DNA of 64,000 bases from RFSX01 sp964591455. GTDB lineage: Bacteria; Bacteroidota; Bacteroidia; Chitinophagales; Saprospiraceae. Location: the NCBI GenBank assembly GCA_964591455.1, contig CAZQDZ010000025.1:1-64000 (forward strand), written 5' to 3'. The position numbers and the translations under genes are program-made. Of the stretch, positions 27,527 to 38,800 are shown piece after piece. The notes under the pieces are model-generated. The model did not search any database. It was not told the DNA's origin and worked only from the letters and a program-made list of their open reading frames with translations. Each line of letters opens with the position of its first letter. Positions within the stretch are counted from its first letter, which is position 1.

Positions 27527-28195
27527 ATGACTGCAATAACTAGCGTCTTAGTCGACAAACAGAGGATATTTAGAGCTGGCCTGAAAGCCTTCTTTAAAGA
27601 GAATAGTGATTCTCATGTACACGTGGTAGGGGAGGAAAGTACAGCCGAAGGTTTGTTGATGTTTCTTCAGGAAAACTTAAATACTGAGCTTGTTCTACTT
27701 GACTTGAATCTTCCCGATCAAGATGGACTAGAGCTTATTCCTCAGATAAGAAAGCAGTTTAAGTACCTTAAAATAATGGTACTTACCTCATATAGTGACT
27801 ATAAGTTTGTGGGACAAGCACTTAAAAACGGTGCTGATGGCTATATACTTAAGTCTAACAATCCTTCAGATTTACTTCATGGCGTCAAGGAAGTCATGGA
27901 GGGTAATACTTATATAGCTCCTGGGCTGCATATAACCCCTCCAAATGGCAAACGATTGACTAACGGTAAGAAATCTGCTTATGAAGACCGCTTTGTCATT
28001 AAACAGAAGCTTACTAAAAGAGAACATGAGGTATTAGAGCTCATTACTCAAGCTAAAAACAATAAAGAAATCGCCAAAGAACTGTATATCAGTGATCAAA
28101 CTGTAGGCGTTCATAGGAAAAATATAATGAGAAAATTGGGAGTTAGAAACACCATTAATCTCATCAAATTCGCATTAGAAAACCAAATAGTGTAG
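27527..28195 (+). CDS. NarL/FixJ-type response regulator with LuxR HTH
   Basis: A 222-residue response regulator. Receiver domain about 4-122 with phosphoacceptor Asp59 (VLLDLNLPDQDG), Thr87 (LTSYSD) and Lys109 (YILKS). The N-terminal acidic pair that binds Mg2+ is Asp10-Lys11 in place of the usual Asp-Asp. LuxR-type HTH about 158-215 (LTKREHEVLELI, NKEIAKELYISDQTVGVHRKNIMRKLGV). No histidine kinase gene is adjacent. It lies just upstream of the first dockerin-type surface protein gene with 89 bases between, on the same strand, so it may control that gene; this is inference from position. Confidence 0.93.
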   Translation: MTAITSVLVDKQRIFRAGLKAFFKENSDSHVHVVGEESTAEGLLMFLQENLNTELVLLDLNLPDQDGLELIPQIRKQFKYLKIMVLTSYSDYKFVGQALKNGADGYILKSNNPSDLLHGVKEVMEGNTYIAPGLHITPPNGKRLTNGKKSAYEDRFVIKQKLTKREHEVLELITQAKNNKEIAKELYISDQTVGVHRKNIMRKLGVRNTINLIKFALENQIV

Positions 28196-28284
28196 CTTCT
28201 AGTGCTTTAATAAATATTCGCTTATCCCCTAAGCATCCTCCACCAATTACTCTGAACACGTAATTAAAAATCTATCATTTGGCA

Positions 28285-31200
28285 ATGCCAATAAACGATT
28301 TAACTATGTGTACAAATTACATTTTTGAACTTGCTGGGAAATTGAATTTTCAGAAAGTATTTCTGACTATGTGTGCGATTATAACATACTCATTTGTGAG
28401 CGCACAGTGTCCAGTAACACCAGGCTGTAACAGCAATGTTCAGATTTCCCTAGATAATACTTGTGAAGCTAGACTAATACCTAGTTTACTCCTAGAGGGA
28501 GATTTAGGAACTTGTATCTACCAGGTGAGAATCTTAGATGCAAATAATAAAATATTAGCTTCTTCCCAGGTCAATGGAGCGACTATAGAGTACCCGCTTG
28601 TAGATGCTTCATTTATTGGCTCTAGATTTAAAGGGGAAGTGTTTTTTATAGATGATAATGGAGTAGAAGTGAGTTGTTGGGGATGGTTTACTGTAGAAGA
28701 TAAATTACCACCAACATTAAATTGCCTTTCTGACTTCTCAGTATCGTGTAAGGATGATTTATCAGATTTATTTACAAGAGAAAGTGTAACAACTTTCTGT
28801 TTAGAGGGTGATGGAACTACTAGCAATGGTTTGACCACTTTTAATCTTGTAACAAATGATGGATCTCCAATAGCGCCATATGAACTAATTTCATCTATAA
28901 ACTTATCAGCACCACTTACGGGATCTGGTACTAATGGATTCTTCAGTCTAAATGGTATGGACATAATGTTTCCTAATTCTACTGGATCAGGTACTCCGGG
29001 GGTATATGACTTATCTGCAATCAATGGATTACAGATTTTAGATTTGGATGATTTCAGCATCACACTTCCAACCTTTGATGCACCTGCGCCAGGATTGTGT
29101 TTTGATGTTTCTGCTTCATCATTTGCTTTATTCGATTCTGTAGATAATTGTTCTGATTCAGAAGTCATCATATTAAGAGATGAGTTGGATGAAAATGAGT
29201 GTGGACCGCAAGGCTTTACCGCAGAAAGGATTATAGAGTATGTGTCAAGAGATAATTCAGGATTGACTTCAGAAACTTGTCAATTTCTTATTTCATTTGA
29301 ATCCGAAAGTTTAGCAGAAGTTGCCTTCCCGTCTAATATTGCCGTGGAGTGTAATGCTATGAATAATCCAGGTACAATGGTTACTGGCGTACCTACAATC
29401 GGCGGTTGTGATCTAAGCTTATTAGATAATTTATGCAAGTTCAATATTTCATTTGAAGATGATACAACATCGACATGTGGTTCTAATTTTACTATTAGAC
29501 GTACGTGGAGTATCATAGACTGGTGTGCTGCAGATTCTAGAGAGGCATTTCAGACTATTAACGTGTCAGATACGGAGCCACCTGTTATACAGTGTCCAGC
29601 AGGACCTATTGTTTTAAATACGGATAATGGTTGTACGGCTTCTCCTACATTCAATCCATTCACGGATGGTGACCCAACGGCACTCAGAATGGCAACAGAT
29701 TGTTCTGGAATATCTGCTGAGATTTATATTGAAACTTCAGAAGGGTTCAATCCATTCTCTACTACTAATTTGCCAGCAGACAATTATACTTTTAGATATA
29801 TAGTTTCTGATGAATGTGATAATTCTTCTAATTGTGACTTTGGAATTCAAATAGTAGATAATGCAGAACCTATTGCTGTATGTGACCAATTTACAGTAGT
29901 ATCATTAGATGAAGAAGGATGGGGAAGAATATTTGGACCATCTCTAGATGATGGGTCTTTTGACCAGTGTGGAGGTCCAGTTACATTATCTGTAAGAAGA
30001 TTATCTACGCCATGTTCAGGTATTCCTGATTATGATAGAGATGATTTGACGTTTGGTCCATATGTGCAGTTTTGTTGCGCAGAGACAAATGATACAGTGC
30101 CAGTTATGTTAAGAGTAACAGATTCTGGTGGCATGTCATCTACATGTAACGTTAACGTTGTCGTACAAGACAAACATGGTAACTTTAGTTTAGGTTGCCC
30201 TCAAGGCATCATTGATACACCTTGCTTGGGTACAGAAGCGCAGTTACGTGCTTTATTTACAGTACCTTCACCAATTAATTCTTGTGGATCTATACCTAGT
30301 TTCATCATTGAGGATGGAGAGAGTTCGTTGGATGAATGTGGCGTAGGTTCTTTGTCTAGAACATATATAGCAGTAATAGGTCAGGATACTACAAATATGA
30401 CCTGTGTACAAACTATCAATGTGTCAGCAGGTTCTAACCTGTCAAATAGTTCGTTCATAGCACCACCTGCAGAAGTATCAAGCCCAGCAGTAAATTGCTC
30501 TAACTTCATGGAAGATACAGGAGATGGTCCTCAGCTAAGAGCTGGAACTGACTTGTGTAGCGATGTAGGATTCTTATTTGATGATGAAGCATTTTTCGGT
30601 GCTGAAGGATATTGCGTAAAAGTAATAAGAACATGGACTGCAATAGATTTATGTAATCATAATGTGAGTACAGGAGAAGGTGTTTTCGGACCTTGGATCC
30701 AGACAATTAAGGTGTCTGATACTGAAGGCCCAGAACTTTCTGATTGTCCAGAAGATATTACAGTATCTGCTTCCAGCATGAGTTGTGACGGATTCGTAGA
30801 TGTGTCTGTTCCTAGTGCGACAGATCTTTGTCTCAATGAGGCACTGAATGAAAGCGATTTCACTTGGAGTATTACTGGAGACGCGAGTCTAAGTGGCGCT
30901 GGCAACACAGCTTCTCAAACACTGCCTGTAGGTGCTTATATGTTAACGTGGTCAGTGAGTGGTGCTTGTGGTGCTACTTCCACTTGTGCACCTATTAATA
31001 TAAGTGTCCAAGACAATGGTAGTCCAACGGTATACTGTAGAACCAATGTGACAACGGTTATCTCTACCTCTAGTCCTAACCAACTACCAAGTGTCGTTAT
31101 TTGGGCATCGGATTTTGATTTAAATAGTACAGATGATTGTGATGATAATATTTCTGTTTCATTTTCACCTACAGATGATAATGACATAAGCAGAGAATTT

Positions 31201-32550
31201 GGTTGTCACCAATTAGGATTTCAGACAGTACAGGTATACTTTACCGACAGTAGTGGAAATCAAGACTTCTGTACGACTTCAGTAAACATACAAGCTAATG
31301 GAGATATCTGTGATACAATAGGACAGCGTGATGTTGTTTTTGTAGGAGGAGAAGTATTTACGGAACAATTGGAGATGGTAGAAAAAGTTGATGTCGGGTT
31401 AGAGAACATGGCCAATGGTCAGATGAATCTTAAACAAACTGATGTCAATGGACAGTTTGCTTTTGATAATATTATTGCAGAGAATAATTATAGAATTGAA
31501 GTTAGTGGTGATTCTGATTATCTAAATGGAATAGATACAAGAGATTTAATTAGAATGCAAAGACACATTCTAGGAATAGAGACACTTGATTCTCCATATA
31601 AGATTATTGCAGCAGACATCAATAATAGTTCGTCAGTAGATGGATTAGACATCGTCGAATTAAGAAAATTAATCTTAGGGATTTATACAGCATTGCCACA
31701 GAATGATAGCTGGAGATTTGTCGAAGAATCGCAAGAATTCGCAAACGAAAATTCTCCTTGGCCATTCAATGAAGAAATAGAATTGTATGGAATAAATCAG
31801 GATATGATGGATAATGATTTTATTGCTGTCAAGGTTGGAGATGTAGATGGAACTGCACTAGTGAGTGATAATCAGGTTATAATTGCCTCGGATAATTCTC
31901 AAAGTCTTATCCTAAACACTGAATTACATGAGATTGGCAACAATGAATATTTAATTCCAGTCTACCTAAGTGAGCCTATGAGTGTGTTCGGGATGCAGAT
32001 GGATATCCTATTTGATGATAATATATCTGTTACAGGTATAGAATCAGGAAAAATCTTAATGGAAGGAGGATACTCTATATTAGTAGATAATCACCTTACA
32101 ATCAGTTATCACGAAAAGGACTTATTTGCAATAGACTCTAATGAAGCCCTATTCTATCTGACCGTAAAATCAGATTCTCCATTAAAACGAGCGCCACTGA
32201 CCTTATCATCTGATGTGGTGAATAATGAGATATATGGCCCAGGTTTAAGAAGAATCGGAATAGCAGATAGCCAGGTGTTGCCAACTTTTGTGACAGAATT
32301 ATTCCAGAATACACCGAATCCATGGGACGTGACTACTGATATAGTGTTTGAATTACCAACTACTTCAGAAGTCAATTTCAAGATATTGGACTTAAATGGT
32401 CGGATAATTTACTCAAATTCAGCACTTTATGGGACTGGACGCAATGTAATAACGCTTAGTTCACAAGATTTACCTGGTGATGGCGTCTTTTACTACCAAA
32501 TAGAGACGAGTTACTACTCAGCTAGTAAGAAAATGGTCAAATTAAAATAA
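28285..32550 (+). CDS. HYR-like, dockerin-bearing T9SS surface protein (paralogue 1)
   Basis: A 1421-residue secreted protein. Signal peptide ends at about 41 (SFVSAQ). A first cysteine-bearing module (about 42-150, ending SCWGWFTVEDKLPP) is shared with the proteins at 48508 and 60074. Several HYR-like Ig modules follow (about 150-1010; TWSIIDWC, VSDTEPPVIQCP, LDDGSFDQCG, FCCAE). Then a carboxypeptidase-regulatory-like domain (about 1015-1080), a dockerin-type double EF-hand (about 1081-1140; GIDTRDLIRMQRHILG and DINNSSSVDGLDIVELRK), a conserved DFIAVKVGDVDGTA segment, a cohesin-like domain (about 1204-1318) and a T9SS type A tail (about 1338-1421, TPNPWDVTTDIVFELP). It is probably anchored outside the cell. 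The frame opens with TTG 28279; ATG 28285 is preferred, ATG 28306 is possible. Confidence 0.88.
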   Translation: MPINDLTMCTNYIFELAGKLNFQKVFLTMCAIITYSFVSAQCPVTPGCNSNVQISLDNTCEARLIPSLLLEGDLGTCIYQVRILDANNKILASSQVNGATIEYPLVDASFIGSRFKGEVFFIDDNGVEVSCWGWFTVEDKLPPTLNCLSDFSVSCKDDLSDLFTRESVTTFCLEGDGTTSNGLTTFNLVTNDGSPIAPYELISSINLSAPLTGSGTNGFFSLNGMDIMFPNSTGSGTPGVYDLSAINGLQILDLDDFSITLPTFDAPAPGLCFDVSASSFALFDSVDNCSDSEVIILRDELDENECGPQGFTAERIIEYVSRDNSGLTSETCQFLISFESESLAEVAFPSNIAVECNAMNNPGTMVTGVPTIGGCDLSLLDNLCKFNISFEDDTTSTCGSNFTIRRTWSIIDWCAADSREAFQTINVSDTEPPVIQCPAGPIVLNTDNGCTASPTFNPFTDGDPTALRMATDCSGISAEIYIETSEGFNPFSTTNLPADNYTFRYIVSDECDNSSNCDFGIQIVDNAEPIAVCDQFTVVSLDEEGWGRIFGPSLDDGSFDQCGGPVTLSVRRLSTPCSGIPDYDRDDLTFGPYVQFCCAETNDTVPVMLRVTDSGGMSSTCNVNVVVQDKHGNFSLGCPQGIIDTPCLGTEAQLRALFTVPSPINSCGSIPSFIIEDGESSLDECGVGSLSRTYIAVIGQDTTNMTCVQTINVSAGSNLSNSSFIAPPAEVSSPAVNCSNFMEDTGDGPQLRAGTDLCSDVGFLFDDEAFFGAEGYCVKVIRTWTAIDLCNHNVSTGEGVFGPWIQTIKVSDTEGPELSDCPEDITVSASSMSCDGFVDVSVPSATDLCLNEALNESDFTWSITGDASLSGAGNTASQTLPVGAYMLTWSVSGACGATSTCAPINISVQDNGSPTVYCRTNVTTVISTSSPNQLPSVVIWASDFDLNSTDDCDDNISVSFSPTDDNDISREFGCHQLGFQTVQVYFTDSSGNQDFCTTSVNIQANGDICDTIGQRDVVFVGGEVFTEQLEMVEKVDVGLENMANGQMNLKQTDVNGQFAFDNIIAENNYRIEVSGDSDYLNGIDTRDLIRMQRHILGIETLDSPYKIIAADINNSSSVDGLDIVELRKLILGIYTALPQNDSWRFVEESQEFANENSPWPFNEEIELYGINQDMMDNDFIAVKVGDVDGTALVSDNQVIIASDNSQSLILNTELHEIGNNEYLIPVYLSEPMSVFGMQMDILFDDNISVTGIESGKILMEGGYSILVDNHLTISYHEKDLFAIDSNEALFYLTVKSDSPLKRAPLTLSSDVVNNEIYGPGLRRIGIADSQVLPTFVTELFQNTPNPWDVTTDIVFELPTTSEVNFKILDLNGRIIYSNSALYGTGRNVITLSSQDLPGDGVFYYQIETSYYSASKKMVKLK

Positions 32551-32596
32551 GACCAATCATAAGATAGAGGCACAATTTGTTAAATGTTGCCTCATT

Positions 32597-32631
32597 TAGG
32601 CCTACATATTCTATGTAGGCCTATTTTTTTA
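32597..32631 (+). terminator. Terminator after dockerin paralogue 1
   Basis: TAGGCCTACATA and TATGTAGGCCTA form a perfect 12-bp stem with a 3-base loop followed by seven T. Confidence 0.92.
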
Positions 32632-32751
32632 TACAATAGAATCATTATCTGTAATATATATATAAATAAAATTTTATATGTTTTAACTTTATATTACTCT
32701 TGAATCGACAAAAGATTAAGGCTGTTCGTTTAAAAACATAGTTATTCATCT

Positions 32752-32759
32752 TACCTTTG
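32752..32759 (+). promoter_or_regulatory. -7 element (TACCTTTG) of the cohesin-repeat gene
   Basis: Exact TAnnTTTG match 70 bases before ATG 32830, located after the preceding terminator, so the cohesin-repeat and porP/sprF genes have their own promoter. Confidence 0.6.
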
Positions 32760-32829
32760 CCGCTTTTATGAAAGCTAATAAACGTAAGGGGATAACAACC
32801 CTTTTATTACGCAAATAAATATCCTGGAC

Positions 32830-35800
32830 ATGTCACTACGAATCCATTCGTTCATTGTAATATTGTTTTTTGCCCTCAATGCGTTTTCACAATCACAACC
32901 TCCGCTGCAAGTAATTGCTGAGGCAACTTCAATTCCTGCACCTGGAGATTCTTTGGATGTAGAAATAAGAATGTCTGATTTTGATGCCTTGACTGGATTC
33001 ACATTATTCTATTTGTGGGATTCCACAGTCATGAGGGTGGATACCGTCCCATTTGTGAATACTACTGATTTGCCAGGTTTCAATAGAGCTGGAATCTCAT
33101 TACCTCAGGACAGTAATAGAAATCCGCAACAGGGTCAAGTCCAAACTTTATGGTTCTCAGGTAACCCCCAAAGTATTCCAGATAGTACACACCTACTTAC
33201 CTTGCGGTTTATCGTAGTAGGTAATCCTTGTGACACGACCTCAATTTCTATTGGGGATGTAAGTACAGCTTCGACTGATATGTCTAATGTTATTGACAGC
33301 AATTTTGAGGAAATCGATTTTGAGATCACTTCAGATCTTATTCAGATTCAAGGCCCTAACTGCGGTGGTGGTGGAGGTAATCAAGGTCCAGTGGGTTTTG
33401 ATTTACTAGATGTGACCTCAGCAAATGGTACGAATGTCTGTATGCCCCTCATAGTAACCAATTTTGATAGTATAGATTCCTTTTCAGGGAGTTTAGGCTG
33501 GAACATGTCCCAATTGACCTTTACCACCGTAAGAGCCTTCGGCGTATCTGGTTTTGCCTCGTCCAATTTTAACATCCTTAATGCAAGCAATGGTGAAATA
33601 GATTACAGCTGGACAGATGCTACGAATAATATGCCTGCTTCCATACCTAATGGCGGCACGCTTTTCGAAGTGTGTTTTGATGTAATCGGAACGCCTGGGG
33701 CATCAGCTCTTGTAGATATTGTAGATACTCCAACACCGGTGACTGCAACTATGGCACCTAGCGTTCCTGGGAATCCAAGTACCTCACTTGCAACTCAGAC
33801 TAATGGTGGCATAATTATCATAGATCAAGTGATTACCGCACCACCAGTGACTTTTAGTCTCCCTTCTATTCAAGCAGATCCTAGCGACAATGTTTGTATT
33901 CCCATTACAGTACAAGAATTTAACAATATATCTTCATTCATGGCAAGTGTTAGCTTCAATGAAACTATATTGCAATACACTGGCGCTCAGGCGTTTGGAA
34001 TAACTACATTTAGTCAGAACAATATAAATGCGAACGATGCAGATAATGGGAATGTAGGCTTTACCTGGCTAGATATATCCACCGTCAATGCAGCTACTAT
34101 TCCAGATGGGGATGCTTTAGTAGAGCTATGTTTTGATGTTATAGGTGATCCTGGACAATCATCACTAGTAGAATTCTCTAATACACCTTTCAATATAAAT
34201 ATTACAACCCCTAATGCAGTTCTAGGAGCCCCAGCGATCCCTCTACTCACTAATTTGATAGATGGATCAGTCACTGTGGCGGGTGGACCACCTCCACCTC
34301 CTCCAGCAACAGGAATTACATTAACAGTCACTAACGCATCAGGAGAAAACGGTGATAATGTTTGCGTACCTATTACTGTAGAGGACTTTGTAGATATAAC
34401 TGCTGTGACAGGGAGTATAATGTGGGATGAAACGATTCTTTCTTATTCTGGTATTGGCAATACGCCTCTTCCAGGTTTTAGCCCAGGTAATAATCTGAAT
34501 GAATCACAGACGGTAAATGGTATGTTAGGCATTCTATGGAGTGATGCTACTGGCGGTGCAATGCCATTAACATTAGATGATGGAGACAATGTTATAGAGA
34601 TATGTTTTGATGTTATAGGAGATGCAGGTGAATCCACAGATGTGAAGATTACAGATATGCCGGCAACAATCTCAGCCTCACAGCAACCGCCTAACCCACA
34701 AGCCCCTTCTGTTTCTATAGATGTAGAGGTTGTAGATGGCGTATTCAATGTTGGAGGAACCCCTCCGCCACCACCGCCTCCGTCAACAGGACTTATATTA
34801 ACTGTCACTAACGCATCAGGGCAAAATGGTGATAATGTTTGCGTACCCATTACTGTACAAGGCTTTGTAGATATAACAGCTGTGACAGGTAGTATAATGT
34901 GGGATGAAACAATCCTATCTTATACCGGTATTGGCAATACGCCTCTCCCAGGTTTTAGCCCAGGTAATAACCTCAATGAATCACAGACGACAAACGGCAT
35001 GTTAGGCATACTTTGGAGTGACGCTACTGGCGGTGCAATGCCTTTAACGTTGGATGATGGAGACAATGTCATAGAAATATGTTTTGATGTTATCGGAGCT
35101 GCTGGTGAATCCTCAGATGTGAAGATTACAGATATGCCTGCGACAATCTCAGCCTCGCAGCAACCACCTAACCCACAAGCTCCATCTGTATCCATAGATG
35201 TGGAAGTTGTAGATGGGGTATTTAATGTCGGGGGAGTTCCACCGCCACCTCCTCCACCAACAACAGAAGTTCAGTTTGTGCTAGGTGATGAAGAAGGAGA
35301 CTGTGGAGATATAGTTTGTGTGCCTTTGACTGTTTCAAATTTTGTTGCCATTAGTTCTGTAACTGGTAGTATAAACTGGAACCCAGGACAATTGTCTTAC
35401 TCAGGAATACAGAATGTCGTTCTACCAGAATTTAATGCAGGTTCTAATCTTAATGAGACACAAACAAGCACAGGCCAAGTAGGCTTTATCTGGTCAGACC
35501 CTACAGCCGGGAATGCGCCTTTTACCGCTCAGGATGGCAGTGCGATTCTAGAAATTTGTTTTGAAATTGTAGGACCTACCACTAATTCTACAGCTGATGT
35601 ACAGATGGGTAATAATCCGTCGACGATTTCTGTTTCTCAGCAACTAGGACCACCATCAGAGCCTTCCACTAATTTAGATTTTAATCTTATACCAGGGGAA
35701 GTGGAGATTCTAGAAGGATGTTCAGTTACACCTCCTCCTCCTCCTGGAGCAGTATCATTTGTGTTTCCTGAAATTTGTGTTAGTCCAAGTGTAGGAGATA

Positions 35801-38800
35801 TCTGCATACCTTTAGTAGTTACTAATTTTGACAGCATAGTTCAGTTGGATTTTAGCTTGATGTGGGACCCAAATGTCTTATCATTTGAAGACTTTGATAA
35901 TGTAGATTTGACTGGCTTCTTTGCTGATTCTCAGACTAATACATCTCAAATAAATGAAGGTCGTTTATCATTTGTGTGGTTTGATCAGACAGGAAATAAT
36001 ATGCCCGAGACAATAGCTGATGGTGACGTACTATTAGAAGTTTGTTTCGAAGTTGTCGGTGACTTATTCGATGTATCAGAGATGACTTTGTTTGACGGTG
36101 ATTCACAAGGATTAACTGATATAGCGGTTGGACGTGCAGGAGCAAACCCTAGTATTCCTACGATGATGGTCCCTCATGCTACAACACCAGGTACAGTCAC
36201 CTTAAAGGATAGCCCCATATTGCCATTTCAATTTATAGTTGAGCAAAACTCAGTAGATACAGTGCCAACGGAGACTTGTGTAGATATAAGCGTTAGAAAT
36301 TATGATAACATAGCTGCTACGGAGTGGAACTTAGCACACGACCCTGCACTACTCTGTTTTAGTGAGATTAGAAATATTAACCCCAACGTTCCAACACTAA
36401 ATGCTGGATTTTTTGACACCACAATTCCAGGCATTGTAAAGTTAGCATGGTCAGACCCTAGCTTACAAGGAAGGACTATTCCAGATGGTGATGTTTACTT
36501 TAGCGTCTGTTATGATGTCAAACTTAATTGTCAGGAATCTGCATCGATTACCATATTAGAAGATGCATCTCAAGCTGCATTTTTAGTTGTCACAAATGCA
36601 GATGATCCGGATGAGCCTATTGAGGCATCGGGGGCTGCTGGATCTGTATTTGCAGATTGTGAGGTACCCAGTAATCCACTCACCTTTGGCGCTGCTTCTG
36701 AAAATAATATCCGCTGTAATGGAGAATGTTCAGGAAGTATAACACAGGAGTTTACTGGTGGAATGGGTGTCATATCTTGCAGTTGGACTGGCCCTAATGG
36801 CTTTTCGCAATCAAGTAACTGTAACAATGTATCAGGCATTAGCGGTCTTTGCGCAGGTAACTATACCTTGGTTATTATGGACCAGACGGGCAGCGCGAAT
36901 GCCATAACCCAATCATATACAATATCGGAGCCAGCACCTATATCAATAAATCCAGAGGTTTTTAATGCCAACTGTGATGCCGCTGGTAACCCTATATTAG
37001 GGAGAATAATAACAAACCCATCAGGAGGCACTGGAACCTTAACTCAGAGTCCTACATCTTCGAATTTGATAGGCATAGTTGCAGGTACATATAGAATCCA
37101 GGTGACAGATGCCAATAACTGTCAGGAAGTGGAGTTTGTGACTGTAGGTGATGATTGTGAGTTTATGCCAGGACCACCATTCTTTACACGATTGGAAACA
37201 ACGCCTGGAGATATTTGTGGTAGGCTAGGCAGTATTATTGCTGAAGCAGATGGCGGAGTAAGTCCCGTAACAATCTCTTTTGATCCTGCCATTACGAGCA
37301 CTAACGCTGTAATCCCAGGCACTTACACCGTTACAGCCAGAGATGCAACAGGACAGACAGCTGTACAAGTCGTGACCGTAAGAGAAGATTTCGTTCCAGA
37401 GCCTCTGCCAAGTGTGGTAGTTACCGGTCCTGGAAACTCCTGCACTGGCGTAGGAGGCAGTGCTGAAATTACGATTACAGGAGGATGTGAGCCAGTGTCA
37501 TGTCTTTTGTTCTTCGAGGATACGGCGCCTATAAATTGTGATAGGAGTGACAATCTCTTACCAGGTAACTACAGAGTAGAAGTTACTGACAATATCGGCA
37601 GAACAAACTCTCAAGAATTCGTTATTCCAAATGAGAGTCCTGATGATTTCGAAGCATTTGCTGAGGCATCAAATACCGCACCGTGTAGTTTTTCAGACGG
37701 GTTGGTAGAAGTGAGAGTAAATGGAGGTTGTGATCCATATAATATAAATATCATTCCTACGGACGGGTCAGCAACACCTCCTATAGATACGATTGTGAAT
37801 ATTGCAGGTAGTTATACATTTAGTTTATCCACTGGTACATATGAAGTGGAGGTAACAGATAATTCTGGCGCAGATCCAATTGTCATACCATTTATGATAG
37901 ATGAAGGCGTCGCGCCTATAATTCAATCTGGACCAATCAATATTTCCAATGAATGTATATCCTCATTTCCAGTATCAGGTGGCTCGCCACCCTACGCTTA
38001 TCAGTGGTTTGATGAAAATATGGTCTTGTTGTCTGATGAGTTTGTGCTTGACCTATCAGACAGAGTTATAAACCTTGATGATACCTTAAGCATCACCCAG
38101 GATGTTATTATAGTAGTCACTGATGCCGCAGGATGTACTTTCGACTTCGACCAAACAATAATTTGTGTCGGGTTAGTAGATACAGATGATCCTGTAGTTG
38201 TAGATCCAGATTTGACCTTTAGTGGTGTGATAGCCTCACAGCAGACCTTATGCGCTGGCGATCAACTCTGTCAGGGGGTTGTTGTTGGAGACATAGCTCA
38301 AGAAGGCGATCTAGGACCCTACTTGATCACACTAATAAATACGACTAACCAAGAGGTGACCACAATCACACAAGAAGAAGAAGGCGCATTTTCCATCGGT
38401 GGGCTCTGTGCTGGAAGCTACTCACTATTGGTAAGAGATGGAAATGGAACAGACTGGAACTTTGCAGACAATCTTCCGATAGATTCACCACCTGCCATAG
38501 AAGTGGACCTTGTAAATTCTGACTGTGATGAAGATACAGGCCTTGGGACACTAGAGATTGGTGTGGAAGGAGGTACAGGTACTTTTGGATATGACTGGGT
38601 CATTCGAGATACTACCATAGACGCTGAAGAGTTCTTGGACGAGTTGGAGAATGGAAGTTATTTGTTGACAATTACTGATTCCAATGGCTGTCAAGAATCA
38701 AGAATATTTACGGTAGATTGTATGGACCCGCCTCCCATAGAGACATGTGAAGCAACACCAATCATTACGCCTGGCAATGGAGACGCAGCTAATGAGAACC

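Noticed and set aside
34443..35195. Long minus-strand frames across the cohesin-like repeats
   Set aside because: They mirror the repeated coding strand, contain no recognisable domain, and repeat because the sense repeat does.
34309..35262. Possible CRISPR or insertion-sequence explanation for the strong repeat
   Set aside because: The period is 477 bases, in frame, and encodes a folded module; no spacers, transposase or terminal inverted repeats are present.
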